Assembly (NCBI GenBank): GCA_004298465.1
Contig: SCRT01000014.1
Span: forward strand, 1-64,000
Reading direction: 5' to 3'
Origin: Nevskiaceae bacterium
GTDB taxonomy: Bacteria > Pseudomonadota > Gammaproteobacteria > Nevskiales > Nevskiaceae
DNA length: 64,000 nucleotides
Shown one piece after another: positions 24,020 to 32,954 of the stretch. A program made the position numbers and the translations under genes. The stretch's first letter is position 1, and every line of letters starts with the position of its first letter. Under the pieces are notes generated by a model. The model did not search any database and was not told the origin of the DNA. It worked only from the letters and a program-made list of their open reading frames with translations.

Positions 24020-25255
24020 CTACGCCCGCCATAATGTTTCTATATGTTCCCCTAGTTTTTCCAGTGCTTCCCGCCGTTTCTCCAGGTAATCGTGTCGGTC
24101 ATATACTCCTGCGACTCCTTTGATTGTGTGCCCCAGGCACAGCTCTGCAATCATGGGGTTAACGCCCTCTCTTGCGAGGATGGTGCGTGCGGTGCGCCTC
24201 AGATCATGCACGGTAAATGGGGCCAGCCGATCTTCGGCGATGAGGTCTGATAAGGCTCTGTTGAGGGTGTCGTTTCCCATGTGCGATGCCCGCCGTCGAC
24301 CCTTGGGTATGCGACGAGTAGGGAAAAGCATTTCCGACCCTCCGCCCAGGATCTTCAATTCCTCGATGAGTTTTCGCGCTCGTGGCGTCAGAGGCACCAC
24401 ATGGCCGCCGCCCATCTTCATCCGCTCGGCGGGAATCTCCCAGAGCCCTGTTGCGAGGTCGAATTCCTTCGAGGGCGCTGCAAGCAGTTCCATTTTTCGG
24501 GCACAGGTGAGTAGCAGCAATTCGACGGCGATCATGTTTTCGCGGGCGAACCGCTCACTTGCGTGCATCGCCGAAAAGAGTTGCCGCAGCTCGTGGTCGT
24601 CCAGTACCCGATCCCTTGATCGTAGAGGTCCCCCCGCATCCTGGGGGCGGAGACCAAGCGTAGGGTCGTACGTGACGCGTCGCTGGGCTTGGGCATCTCG
24701 ATAGAGGCGTCGCAGGTAACGAAGCGCCCGTTGTGCGGCAGCCGGTCCTGCTGCCGCGACTCTTTCTGCCAGCCACTCGCGTAGCTCGGCCTGTGTCAAG
24801 GCATTGAGTGGCCGCATTCCTAAAGGTTCCACGATATGTCGGGTTACGGCACGTATCGAGGTCGTAGCCGACCGCTGGCCGACGAACTCGCGAGCCATCC
24901 ATTCCCGCGCCGCTGATCCAACTGTGTTGGTGCGCTCTAGGCGCCGCGCCGCGTCTTCCTCAATCCGACGGCGACGGGTTTCTGCTGGGTCGATTCCCTG
25001 ATCGAGTTCGACGCGTGCCGCTGTCGCTATCCGGCGGGCCTCGACGAGGCTCAATTCCGGCCAGCGACCTAATACTAAGACTCGTGCTCGGCCAGAGAAC
25101 TGAAACCGCAGAAGCCACTGATGTGCTCCGCTCTCGTGCAATCTCGCATAGAGACCTCGGGCGCCTGACACGACTCGTGTTCGGCGCGACGGTGGAAGTT
25201 TCGCGGCGGCCGCCCACCAGCTCCGAAGTTGTTTGTCGCCTTCTATCTTTTTCAT
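24020..25255 (-). CDS. Tyrosine site-specific integrase
   Basis: A 411-residue integrase of the P4/prophage type. An N-terminal arm-binding domain (about residues 1-100, with D-P-A-E-T-R-R-R-R) is followed by a core-binding domain and the catalytic domain. Catalytic residues are visible: Arg253 (T-C-A-R-K), His350-x-x-Arg353 (V-H-D-L-R-R), His376 (L-G-H) and Tyr385 (G-V-Y-D-R-H). The protein appears intact. I chose the ATG at 25255, preceded by AGGA; an in-frame ATG at 25294 exists but lacks a ribosome site. It lies 174 bases from the 3' end of yicC, the usual layout for an integrase beside its attachment site. Confidence 0.93.
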   Translation of the reverse strand: MKKIEGDKQLRSWWAAAAKLPPSRRTRVVSGARGLYARLHESGAHQWLLRFQFSGRARVLVLGRWPELSLVEARRIATAARVELDQGIDPAETRRRRIEEDAARRLERTNTVGSAAREWMAREFVGQRSATTSIRAVTRHIVEPLGMRPLNALTQAELREWLAERVAAAGPAAAQRALRYLRRLYRDAQAQRRVTYDPTLGLRPQDAGGPLRSRDRVLDDHELRQLFSAMHASERFARENMIAVELLLLTCARKMELLAAPSKEFDLATGLWEIPAERMKMGGGHVVPLTPRARKLIEELKILGGGSEMLFPTRRIPKGRRRASHMGNDTLNRALSDLIAEDRLAPFTVHDLRRTARTILAREGVNPMIAELCLGHTIKGVAGVYDRHDYLEKRREALEKLGEHIETLWRA

Positions 25256-25323
25256 TTTTGTATCCTGAGATTCAAGTCTATTTTGTATCCGCATTGAGTA
25301 GGATACAAATCAGGATACAAAAA
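25255..25323. repeat. Nested mirrored GGATACAAA motifs at the integrase start region
   Basis: A perfect 14-base inverted repeat (TTTTTGTATCCTGA at 25255-25268 and its reverse complement at 25310-25323) encloses a second, inner pair (TTTTGTATCC at 25281-25290 and GGATACAAA at 25301-25309). The four copies cover the region just upstream of the integrase start. Such clustered motifs are typical of arm-type integrase or excisionase sites, or of an autoregulatory operator; which one cannot be told here. Confidence 0.7.
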
Positions 25324-25428
25324 AGATCCAGATACATGGATATTCTCAGAGATCGTCTGAGACGAACATTCTATACAACACTTGGTCAAATAAAGGTTTC
25401 TAGTGGTCCATAGGGGCAGAGAGATAGT

Positions 25429-26289
25429 TTATTCGACGTTCTGCACCTGCTCGCGCAGTTGTTCGATCAGCACTTTCAGGTCCACGGCGTGGCGCGTCAT
25501 GTCTTCGTCCTGCGACTTGGACGACAGGGTGTTGGCTTCGCGGTTGAGTTCCTGCATGAGGAAGTCGAGGCGGCGGCCGACGGCTTCGTCGCGCTTGAGT
25601 ACGGCGCGCACTTCCTTGATGTGGCCGGAGAGGCGGGACAGTTCCTCCGCCACGTCGAGCCGCTGGGCGGAAATGACGGCTTCCTGCGCGAGCCGCGCCG
25701 GGTCGGCTTCCACACCGAGTTCCGCAAGCCGGGCCTGCAGGCGGTGCAGCCAGGCGTCCTGGACTTGCGGGGCGCGGGCTTTCACTTCCGCCACGAGCTG
25801 TTCCATGGCGTCGAGGCGCTGGGTGAGGAAGCCGTCGAGGCGGGTGCCTTCGCGGGCGCGGGTCTGCTGGAAGGCATCGAGGGCTTCGTCGAACAGGGCC
25901 ATGGCGGTTGCGCGCACGGGGGCGAGATCCACGGCCTGATCGTGCAGCACGCCGGGCCATTTGAGGACGTCGAGGGTGGTGGCGGCGCGGGTGTCGACGA
26001 CCTCTTCTACACTGCGCAGCGCGCGTTCCAGCGCGACGAGCCGTTCGCTGTCAACGTTGAAGCTGGCGCCGGCAGTGGCGGGCGCAAAGCGCAGCATGGC
26101 CTCGACCTTGCCGCGGTGCAGCGTTTCGCGCACGGCGTCGCGCAGGTCGGGTTCCAGCGCACGGAGTTCTTCAGGCAGGCGCAGTTGCAGGTCGAGGTAG
26201 CGGTGGTTGACGGAGCGGATTTCCCAGGCGAGCTGGCCGGCGGGGGTCTGGCGTTCCACGCGGGCGAAGCCCGTCATGCTGAGGATCAT
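25429..26289 (-). CDS. yicC: YicC/YloC-family RNase-related protein
   Basis: A 286-residue protein with the family N-terminus M-I-L-S-M-T-G-F-A-R and S-V-N-H-R-Y-L-D-L-Q-L-R-L-P, and the C-terminus E-L-N-R-E-A-N-T-L-S-S-K-S-Q-D-E-D-M. Family members are reported as endoribonucleases or RNA-decay adaptors acting in the cytoplasm. Length is normal and the C-terminus is complete, so the neighbouring integrase element has not damaged it. gmk, a frequent neighbour of yicC, is not seen next to it. Confidence 0.93.
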   Translation of the reverse strand: MILSMTGFARVERQTPAGQLAWEIRSVNHRYLDLQLRLPEELRALEPDLRDAVRETLHRGKVEAMLRFAPATAGASFNVDSERLVALERALRSVEEVVDTRAATTLDVLKWPGVLHDQAVDLAPVRATAMALFDEALDAFQQTRAREGTRLDGFLTQRLDAMEQLVAEVKARAPQVQDAWLHRLQARLAELGVEADPARLAQEAVISAQRLDVAEELSRLSGHIKEVRAVLKRDEAVGRRLDFLMQELNREANTLSSKSQDEDMTRHAVDLKVLIEQLREQVQNVE

Positions 26290-26337
26290 GGTGTGTCCGA
26301 AGGATGCGATAGAGGATGGCGTGTGATTCTAGGAAAA

Positions 26338-26470
26338 CTCCGAATAACCTGCTGCGCTCGACATCTCGCGCGAGGGCGGTGCTCGGAATCCTCATGTACC
26401 CCCACGTACACTCCGGTTCCTGCGCTCCGTCCTCGCGCGACCTGCCTTCGCTCGCGACGGTTATTCAGAG
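26338..26470. repeat. Long imperfect hairpin element (about 130 bases)
   Basis: Outer arms CTCCGAATAACC (26338-26349) and GGTTATTCAGAG (26459-26470) pair with one mismatch. An inner pair, TCGCGCGAGGGCGG and CCGTCCTCGCGCGA, matches at 13 of 14 positions. A weaker central pair surrounds two GTAC sequences. It looks like a dispersed intergenic palindromic element (MITE- or REP-like). It sits at the 5' edge of the cyclase gene, where the cyclase signal peptide would be expected to begin. Confidence 0.65.
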
Positions 26471-26475
26471 CTTCC

Positions 26476-27249
26476 TTGGCGGTCGCGCTGCTGGTGGGCG
26501 CTGTGGCCGGGGCGCGGGCGGCGCCGGTGCTGGGCTGGCGCGTCGTGGCGACCTACCCGCATTCCACGTCGGCGTTCACCCAGGGGCTGGCGGTCTGCAA
26601 CGGCAATCTGGTGGAAAGCGACGGCCTGTACGGGCGCTCGCGCATTGAGGTGCGCACGCTGCACACCGGGCGCGTGCTGGCGAGCCAGACCCTGCCGGCG
26701 ACGGTGTTCGCAGAAGGCGCGACGTGCGCGGCAGGGCGCATCCTGCAGTTGACGTGGCGCGAAGGCGTTGCCTTCGCGTATGACGAAAACCTCAACCTGC
26801 TGCAGCGCTATGTGTACCCGCGTGAAGGCTGGGGGCTGGCGTTCGACGGCACGGCGCTGCTCGCCAGCGACGGCAGTGCCAAGCTCTACCGGCTGAACCC
26901 GGACACGTTTGCCACGACCGGCCGCCTCGTGGTGCGCGACGCCGGCGTGCTGGTTTCCGAATTGAACGAGCTGGAATACGCGCAGGGCAGCATCTGGGCG
27001 AACGTGTGGCACACGAACCGCATTGCCCGCATCGACCCGGCCACCGGCAACGTGACCGGCTGGCTGGACCTGGCACGGCTGGCGGCGCAGGCGGCGGCCG
27101 ACCCGCGCTGGGTGGCTGGCGCCGAGAACGTGCTCAACGGCATCGCGTTCGACCCTGACAGCAGGCATTTTTTTGTCACCGGCAAGGATTGGCCGACGCT
27201 GTTCGAGATCGCGCTCGACGCAACAGCGGGTGGTGGTGGGCACCATTGA
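26476..27249 (+). CDS. Secreted glutaminyl-peptide cyclotransferase (bacterial/plant beta-propeller type)
   Basis: The product (about 257 residues) has a signal-like N-terminus ending A-R-A, then the family motifs Y-P-H-S-T-S-A-F-T-Q-G-L, E-S-D-G-L-Y-G-R-S and L-N-E-L-E-Y-A-Q-G-S-I-W-A-N-V-W, and C-terminal N-V-L-N-G-I-A-F-D-P. The enzyme converts N-terminal glutamine to pyroglutamate, probably in the periplasm. The start is uncertain. A TTG at 26476 is used; the residues before it (R-R-L-F-R-A-S) look like a natural signal-peptide n-region but are encoded by the flanking hairpin element, and the next upstream start in frame is a GTG at 26323. Confidence 0.8.
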   Translation: MAVALLVGAVAGARAAPVLGWRVVATYPHSTSAFTQGLAVCNGNLVESDGLYGRSRIEVRTLHTGRVLASQTLPATVFAEGATCAAGRILQLTWREGVAFAYDENLNLLQRYVYPREGWGLAFDGTALLASDGSAKLYRLNPDTFATTGRLVVRDAGVLVSELNELEYAQGSIWANVWHTNRIARIDPATGNVTGWLDLARLAAQAAADPRWVAGAENVLNGIAFDPDSRHFFVTGKDWPTLFEIALDATAGGGGHH

Positions 27250-27335
27250 GGCGTGAATCCATGGTTGAAGCGGCAGCTGGCCCGGACGCCGGGCTGCGTC
27301 GCTGATGACCCACTACTGCTGATATGGCTGCAGAC

Positions 27336-27359
27336 GGTCGCCGGCGGGCCGGTTCCTAC
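27336..27359 (-). repeat. REP-like GTRGGA repeat, copy 1
   Basis: Read on the minus strand it begins GTAGGAACCGGCCCGCC and ends GGCGACC. It matches the copy at 34794 at most positions and resembles the GTGGGAGCGGGC-type intergenic repeats common in pseudomonads and xanthomonads. It lies in the 200-base gap between the convergent cyclase and methyltransferase genes, followed by a second palindromic GCGGGCCTGCCCGC near 27,400. Confidence 0.5.
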
Positions 27360-27449
27360 ACAGGGAAAGGCAGAGCCGCTTTGTCGGCACCGACAGGCGC
27401 GGGCCTGCCCGCGATCCGTTGCGACACTGCTTCCCCGGCTGCTTCCTGC

Positions 27450-28076
27450 TCACCGCTTGCCGCCCACCTCCGCGCTGCCCCAGAAGTTGTACGTCAGCGT
27501 GCGTGGACCGGGAAGGTACATGGTTTGCGGGTGGGCATCCGCGAAGCCGGCCTGGGCGAGCAGGGCAGGGATGTCACGGTCCAGGTGGCAACCGCCGGCG
27601 ATGTGTTTCCACGCCGGCGTCAACCGGTGCTGCCAGCGCCGTACCTTGGCATCTGGCGCCAAGCCATGTTCGCAGTACAGGAGTTGTCCGCCGGGCTTCA
27701 ATACGCGGCGTACTTCCGCGAGGGCCGCGAGCGGGTCCGGGATCGTGCAGAGCGTGAAAGTGGTGACGACGGTGTCGAAGCTTGCATCCGGCATCGGAAT
27801 GGCCTCGGCCGACAGCGGCAGCACATCGACGTGGATGCCAGCCAGCGCTGCGCGCTTGCGCGCCAGCCGGTGCATCTGCGTGGAAGGGTCGAGGGCGTGC
27901 AGCGATTCCAGCCGGCTGCGGTCGTAGAACGCGAGGTTCAGCCCCGTGCCGATGCCGATTTCCAGTACCCTGCCGCGCGCCAGCGGGATGAGCTTGCCGC
28001 GCTGGCGCGCGACACTGTGCATGCCGCAGGCCCGGTCAATCAAATAGGGTAGAAAATAGCGGTCGTAGAAATTCAT
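27450..28076 (-). CDS. Class I SAM-dependent methyltransferase
   Basis: A 208-residue protein with motif I V-L-E-I-G-I-G-T-G-L-N-L (about residues 37-48), the acidic L-D-P-S near 62 and C-E-H-G-L-A-P near 134. It belongs to the UbiE/phospholipid N-methyltransferase-like group; the substrate cannot be assigned. The ATG at 28076 was chosen because the sequence from M-N-F-Y-D-R-Y onward matches the usual family start; a longer reading frame upstream has no support. It is divergent from the dienelactone hydrolase gene. Confidence 0.82.
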   Translation of the reverse strand: MNFYDRYFLPYLIDRACGMHSVARQRGKLIPLARGRVLEIGIGTGLNLAFYDRSRLESLHALDPSTQMHRLARKRAALAGIHVDVLPLSAEAIPMPDASFDTVVTTFTLCTIPDPLAALAEVRRVLKPGGQLLYCEHGLAPDAKVRRWQHRLTPAWKHIAGGCHLDRDIPALLAQAGFADAHPQTMYLPGPRTLTYNFWGSAEVGGKR

Positions 28077-28165
28077 GGTGCACCTTCGGCGGGCGTCTTC
28101 GGGCTTCCTGATACGCCGGGGCGTACCGGACTTCACTGTAGACCATCACTTTCAGGAGCATCACG

Positions 28166-28891
28166 ATGACGATTCAAACCCGTACGGTTGATTACGACGA
28201 CAACGGCACCGCTCTGCAGGGCTATATCGCGTATGACGATGCCAAGCGCGGCCGGCGGCCCACGGTGCTGATCGCCCACCAGTGGGACGGCCGCTCGACA
28301 TTCATCGAGGAACGCGCGCGCGAGCTGGCGAAGGGCGGTTATGTCGCGTTCGCGCTGGACATGTACGGCAAGGGCGTGCGCGGCACGACGACAGAGGAAT
28401 GTACCCGGTTGATGACCCCGTTGCTCGAAGACCGCAGCAAGCTGGCGCATCGCATGAACCTGGGCCTGGCTGTTGCCGCCCGCCAGCCGGAAGTGACGAC
28501 CGAGGAAATGGCAGCCATCGGGTACTGTTTCGGCGGCCTGTGCGTGCTGGACCTTGCCCGTTCCGGCGCACAGCTGGCAGGTGTGGCGAGCTTCCATGGC
28601 CTGCTGGACCCACCGCAACCGGCGTTCAAGAAGTCGATCAAGGCCCGGATCCTCGCCATGTCCGGCGCCGATGACCCGATGGTGCCGATGGAAAAAGTCG
28701 CGGCGTTCCGCGAGGAGATGAACGCGGCCGGTGCCGACTGGCAGGTTCACGTTTACGGCGGCGCCAAGCACGCGTTTGCCGTGCCCGGGGCCAACAACCC
28801 GGAACTCGGCATCGAGTACAACGTGCACGCCTATCGCCGTTCGTGGCAGACGTTGCACAACTTCCTGGCTGAAGTGTTCGCGGTGGAATAA
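28166..28891 (+). CDS. Dienelactone hydrolase family protein
   Basis: A 241-residue alpha/beta hydrolase with the family cysteine nucleophile in G-Y-C-F-G-G (Cys121), the acid in G-A-D-D-P (Asp169/170) and histidine in G-A-K-H-A-F (His202). The fold start H-Q-W-D-G-R is typical. It hydrolyses ester or lactone bonds; the true substrate is unknown, and no ring-cleavage genes lie nearby. An AGGAGC ribosome site precedes the ATG. Confidence 0.9.
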   Translation: MTIQTRTVDYDDNGTALQGYIAYDDAKRGRRPTVLIAHQWDGRSTFIEERARELAKGGYVAFALDMYGKGVRGTTTEECTRLMTPLLEDRSKLAHRMNLGLAVAARQPEVTTEEMAAIGYCFGGLCVLDLARSGAQLAGVASFHGLLDPPQPAFKKSIKARILAMSGADDPMVPMEKVAAFREEMNAAGADWQVHVYGGAKHAFAVPGANNPELGIEYNVHAYRRSWQTLHNFLAEVFAVE

Positions 28892-28914
28892 GCGAACCCG
28901 CATACGGTGGGGCG

Positions 28915-28949
28915 AGCGGCCGGAGACGAACCCGTCTTGCGGCCGCTCA
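28915..28949 (+). promoter_or_regulatory. GC-rich hairpin upstream of metK
   Basis: GAGCGGCC and GGCCGCTC form an 8-base-pair stem, and inside it AGACG and CGTCT form a second stem with an AACC loop. It begins 23 bases after the hydrolase stop and ends 83 bases before the metK start. There is no following T run, so it may be a weak terminator or a leader element. A possible promoter (TTGGAC, 17 bases, TATCCG) follows at 28976-29004. No SAM or SAH riboswitch pattern was recognised. Confidence 0.4.
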
Positions 28950-29032
28950 TGCCTTCTGCCAGTAGCGCTGCTCCGTTGGACTTCGTAGAATATCCGCCTA
29001 TCCGTATAAACAGATTGCCTGAGGTGAAGCCT

Positions 29033-30268
29033 GTGGTCACTTCCGTTAAAGCTGCGTCCCAACACTCGTCCGACGAGTACCTGTTCACGTCCGAATCCGT
29101 TTCCGAAGGGCATCCCGACAAGCTCGCGGACCAGCTTTCCGACGCCGTGCTGGACGCCATCCTCACGCAGGACAAGCACGCCCACGTGGCGTGCGAAACG
29201 ATGGTGAAGACCGGCATTGCCATCATCGGCGGCGAGATCACCACCAACGCGTGGATCGACCTCGAAGCGCTGGCGCGCAAGGTCATCCTGGACGTCGGCT
29301 ACGACTCGTCAGATGTCGGCTTCGATGGCGCGACCTGCGCGATCATGAACATCATCGGCAAGCAGTCGCCCGACATCAACATGGGTGTTTCGCGCGCGAA
29401 CCCGGAAGAGCAGGGTGCCGGCGACCAGGGCCTGATGTTCGGCTACGCCTGCGATGAGACGAAGGAGCTGATGCCGGCGCCGATCTACTACGCGCATCGG
29501 CTCGTGGAGCGCCAGTCCAAGGTGCGGCGCCAGAAGAATTCCCCGCTGCCGTGGCTGCGCCCGGACGCCAAGAGCCAGGTCACGCTGCGCTACCGCGACG
29601 GCAAGGCCGTGGGCATTGACGCCGTGGTGCTGTCCACGCAGCACGACCCGGACGTCAAGCTCAAGACGCTGCGCGAAGCGGTGATGGAAGAGATCATCAA
29701 GCCCGTGCTGCCGGCCAGCTGGATCACGAAGGACACGAAGATTCACATCAACCCGACCGGCAATTTCGTCATCGGCGGGCCGGTGGGCGACTGTGGCCTG
29801 ACCGGGCGCAAGATCATCGTCGATACCTACGGCGGCTGGGCGCGCCACGGTGGCGGCGCGTTCTCCGGCAAGGACCCGTCCAAGGTCGACCGCAGCGCGG
29901 CTTACGCCGCGCGTTATGTGGCGAAGAACATCGTCGCCGCGGGGCTGGCCGCGAAGTGCGAAGTGCAGGTGAGCTACGCCATCGGCGTAGCCGAGCCGAC
30001 GTCGATCTTCGTCACCACCTTCGGCACCGGCAAGGTGTCGGACGCGGTGCTGGAAAAGCTCGTGCGCAAGCATTTCGACCTGCGGCCCTACGGCATCATC
30101 CAGATGCTCGACCTGATTCACCCGATGTACCAGCTCACGTCCACCTATGGCCACTTTGGCCGCAAGCCGAAGCAGGTCACGCTGGCGAACGGCGAAAGCT
30201 TCACGGCGTTCTCGTGGGAAAAGACCGACAAGGCGGCGTTGCTGCGCGATGCGGCGAAGGTGAAATGA
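29033..30268 (+). CDS. metK: S-adenosylmethionine synthetase
   Basis: A 411-residue MetK, slightly longer than the usual 384-400. Family motifs present: [12 protein letters not shown] near the N-terminus, [12 protein letters not shown], and [16 protein letters not shown]. It makes SAM from methionine and ATP. The start is taken as GTG 29033 because GAGGTGAAG lies just upstream and the conserved region begins soon after; the frame is open further 5'. With ahcY and metF downstream it forms a methyl-cycle cluster. Confidence 0.96.
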   Translation: MVTSVKAASQHSSDEYLFTSESVSEGHPDKLADQLSDAVLDAILTQDKHAHVACETMVKTGIAIIGGEITTNAWIDLEALARKVILDVGYDSSDVGFDGATCAIMNIIGKQSPDINMGVSRANPEEQGAGDQGLMFGYACDETKELMPAPIYYAHRLVERQSKVRRQKNSPLPWLRPDAKSQVTLRYRDGKAVGIDAVVLSTQHDPDVKLKTLREAVMEEIIKPVLPASWITKDTKIHINPTGNFVIGGPVGDCGLTGRKIIVDTYGGWARHGGGAFSGKDPSKVDRSAAYAARYVAKNIVAAGLAAKCEVQVSYAIGVAEPTSIFVTTFGTGKVSDAVLEKLVRKHFDLRPYGIIQMLDLIHPMYQLTSTYGHFGRKPKQVTLANGESFTAFSWEKTDKAALLRDAAKVK

Positions 30269-30309
30269 GGGATTGGAGATTCGGAATTCGAGATTGAAGG
30301 CAGGGTTCC

Positions 30310-30678
30310 GTGGGGGCGAGGCCGCATCACCGCTTGACCGTCTGGCATGACGCGATGCGGTTTGTGCGGCAGGTCTACGACCACACGGCGGGCCTGCCGG
30401 CAGAAGAACGCTTCGGCCTGCAGTCGGAGATGCGGCGGGCAGCGGTGGGCACCCCCTCGAATATCGCGGCAGGGGCTGTTCATCGCTTCACTGCCGACTT
30501 CATCCGCAGGCTGTGAATCGCCTGTGGCTTGGGCGTGGAACTGGAAACCCGGCTCACCCTGTGCCTGGACTTGTATGAGTTGCCGCCTCCGGAACCGCTC
30601 GAAACCGCAGTCGATGACATTTACCGAACACTCAACGCGTTGATCAGTTCACTAATACAAAAGGCAGAAAAGCCATGA
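30310..30678 (+). pseudogene. Four-helix-bundle (23S rRNA intervening-sequence type) protein, interrupted by a stop
   Basis: The frame reads L-T-V-W-H-D-A-M-R-F-V-R-Q-V-Y, then Q-S-E-M-R-R-A-A-V-G-T-P-S-N-I-A-A-G and F-I-R-R-L, followed by an in-frame TGA at 30514-30516. It then continues I-A-C-G-L-G-V-E-L-E-T-R-L and a further helix to a second TGA at 30676. Together these match the S23/four-helix-bundle family over its full ~120 residues, so a single nonsense change breaks the gene. The final TGA overlaps the ahcY ATG. The start codon (GTG 30310) is tentative. Role of the family is unknown. Confidence 0.75.
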
Positions 30679-32120
30679 CCTCGAATCTTGAATTTCGACT
30701 TCCCCATCTCAGCGCCGACGGCAGCTACGCCGTCGTGGACATAAGCCTTGCCGAACTCGGCCGCCACCGCATCCGCATGGCGGAGGAGGAGATGCCGGGG
30801 CTGATGCAGATCCGTGCGCGTTATGCGCCACAGCAGCCGTTGAAGGGCGTGCGCATCACCGGTTCCCTGCACATGACGAAGGAAACCGCGGTGCTCATCG
30901 AGACGCTCGTGGCACTGGGTGCGGACGTGCGCTGGGCGTCGTGCAACATCTTTTCCACGCAGGACGACTGCGCGGCGGCGATCGCGGCGGCGGGCATTCC
31001 GGTGTTCGCGTGGAAGGGCGAGACGCTGGAGGAATACTGGGACTGCACGTTGCGCGCGGTCACGCACGGCGCAGGCCTTGGCCCGCAGCTCGTGGTGGAC
31101 GACGGCGGCGACGCCACACTTCTGATCCACAAGGGTGTGGAGATGGAGGAAGGCGCGAAGTGGGTGGACGAACCCGGCGCCAGCCACGAGGAGCAGGTCA
31201 TCAAGAACCTGCTGAAGCAGACGCGCAGCGAACGGCCGGGGTTCTGGAAGAAGGTGCTGGCGGGCTGGTCCGGCGTGTCGGAGGAAACCACCACCGGTGT
31301 GCATCGCCTGTACCAGCTGGCGGAAGCCGGCACGTTGCGTGTGCCGGCGATCAACGTCAATGATTCCGTCACCAAGTCGAAGTTCGACAACCTCTACGGC
31401 TGCCGGGAATCCTTGGCCGACGGCATCAAGCGCGCCACCGACCTGATGATCGCCGGCAAGGTGGCCGTGGTGTGCGGCTACGGCGATGTCGGCAAGGGCT
31501 GCGCGCATTCGCTGCGTGGTTTCGGTGCGCGCGTCATCGTCACGGAAATCGACCCCATCAACGCCCTGCAGGCGGCGATGGAAGGTTTTGAAGTGAAGAC
31601 GGTGGAGGACGCGCTGGGCGAGGCGGAAATCTACGTCACCACCACCGGCAACTGCGACATCATCACGCTGGAGCACATGCAGGCGATGAAGAACAACGCG
31701 CTGGTGTGCAACATCGGGCACTTCGACAACGAGATCCAGATGGATCGCCTGAACACCGCGCCGGGCGTGAAGAAGCAGGAAATGCAGCCGCAGGTGCACC
31801 GCTACGTGTTCCCCGACGGCCACGCCATCTACGTGCTGGCGGAAGGCCGGCTGGTGAACCTCGGCTGCGCGCACGGTCACCCGTCGTTCGTGATGTCCAA
31901 CAGCTTCTCCAACCAGGTGTTGGCGCAGATCGACCTGTGGCAGCATCGCGACCACTACGAGAAAAAGGTCTACCGCCTGCCCAAGAAGCTGGACGAGGAA
32001 GTCGCCCGCCTGCACCTGGAACAGATCGGCGTGAAACTCACCCGGCTGTCGGACAAGCAGGCGAAATACCTCGGCGTACCGGCGGATGGGCCGTACAAGG
32101 CCGAGCACTACCGCTACTGA
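30675..32120 (+). CDS. ahcY: S-adenosylhomocysteine hydrolase
   Basis: A 481-residue AhcY with the bacterial/eukaryotic insertion (about residues 150-190). Signatures: [11 protein letters not shown] near residue 62, [13 protein letters not shown] near 230, the NAD-binding G-Y-G-D-V-G-K-G near 275, and the C-terminal K-A-E-H-Y-R-Y. It splits SAH to adenosine and homocysteine, relieving product inhibition of methyltransferases. The neighbourhood of metK and metF fits the SAM cycle. Confidence 0.97.
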   Translation: MTSNLEFRLPHLSADGSYAVVDISLAELGRHRIRMAEEEMPGLMQIRARYAPQQPLKGVRITGSLHMTKETAVLIETLVALGADVRWASCNIFSTQDDCAAAIAAAGIPVFAWKGETLEEYWDCTLRAVTHGAGLGPQLVVDDGGDATLLIHKGVEMEEGAKWVDEPGASHEEQVIKNLLKQTRSERPGFWKKVLAGWSGVSEETTTGVHRLYQLAEAGTLRVPAINVNDSVTKSKFDNLYGCRESLADGIKRATDLMIAGKVAVVCGYGDVGKGCAHSLRGFGARVIVTEIDPINALQAAMEGFEVKTVEDALGEAEIYVTTTGNCDIITLEHMQAMKNNALVCNIGHFDNEIQMDRLNTAPGVKKQEMQPQVHRYVFPDGHAIYVLAEGRLVNLGCAHGHPSFVMSNSFSNQVLAQIDLWQHRDHYEKKVYRLPKKLDEEVARLHLEQIGVKLTRLSDKQAKYLGVPADGPYKAEHYRY

Positions 32121-32138
32121 ACGCGGTGCGCGTGCGCC

Positions 32139-32954
32139 ATGCGCATTCATCACCTCGACTGCGCCAGTCTGTGCCCGCCCGCGCGACGTTTCGTGCAAGG
32201 CGAAGGCGGCTGGCTGGAGCCGGCACACATCGTGTGCCACTGTCTGCTGATCGAAGGCCGTGAAGGGCTGGTGTTGGTCGACACCGGCTTCGGCGACGAC
32301 CTGATGAGCGGCCGTCGGCCTTTGCCGGCGGATGCTCGCCTGCTCGGTTTGCGGCCTGCGCCGGGGCGCAGCGCGTTGGGGCAGATCCGCGCGCTGGGCC
32401 TCGACCCGCACGACGTGCGGGACATCGTCCTCACGCATCTCGACTTCGACCACGCCGGTGGCCTGCCCGACTTTCCGTGGGCGCGCGTGCATGTCTACGG
32501 CGCCGAGCTGGATGCCGCCACCGCACGGCGCAGCCTGCGCGAACGCTGCCGCTACCACCCTGCGCCGTGGCGCGACACGCGCTGGCAGCCACACCCCGAG
32601 GCGGGCGAGCGCTGGTATGGCTTCGACGCCGTGCGCGCCCTCCCTGGGCACGATGCGGAAGTGCTGATCGTGCCACTGCCCGGCCACACCCGCGGCCATG
32701 CCGGCGTGGCCGTGCGCCACGGAGAGCGCTGGCTGCTGCATTGCGGAGATGCCTATTTCTTCCATACCGAAATGGCCGCCACGCCGTCCTGTCCGCCGGG
32801 GCTGGTGCTGACCCAGCGCTTGCTGGCGATGGACGACCGGCAGCGCCGCGACAACCAGCGCCGCCTGCATGCCCTCAAGCACGCGCACGGCGAGATCGAC
32901 GTGTTCTGTGCACACTGTCCGCACGAGTTCAATGCCCTGCAGGTTTCCGCATGA
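32139..32954 (+). CDS. Metallo-beta-lactamase-fold hydrolase
   Basis: A 271-residue MBL-fold protein with zinc-binding motifs T-H-L-D-F-D-H-A-G-G (the H-x-[HD]-x-D-H motif with Asp in the second position), G-H-T-R-G-H and a later C-G-D. The layout resembles quorum-quenching lactonase-type MBL enzymes, but substrate prediction is not safe. It overlaps metF by ATGA, so it is co-translated with one-carbon genes. Confidence 0.85.
   Translation: MRIHHLDCASLCPPARRFVQGEGGWLEPAHIVCHCLLIEGREGLVLVDTGFGDDLMSGRRPLPADARLLGLRPAPGRSALGQIRALGLDPHDVRDIVLTHLDFDHAGGLPDFPWARVHVYGAELDAATARRSLRERCRYHPAPWRDTRWQPHPEAGERWYGFDAVRALPGHDAEVLIVPLPGHTRGHAGVAVRHGERWLLHCGDAYFFHTEMAATPSCPPGLVLTQRLLAMDDRQRRDNQRRLHALKHAHGEIDVFCAHCPHEFNALQVSA

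Noticed and set aside
28892-30674. SAM or SAH riboswitch upstream of metK or ahcY
   Set aside because: I looked for known core patterns and found only a simple hairpin before metK and a decayed gene before ahcY.
30621-32924. 767-codon minus-strand open frame opposite ahcY and the MBL gene
   Set aside because: Antisense to ahcY, whose identity is certain; composition is that of a shadow frame.
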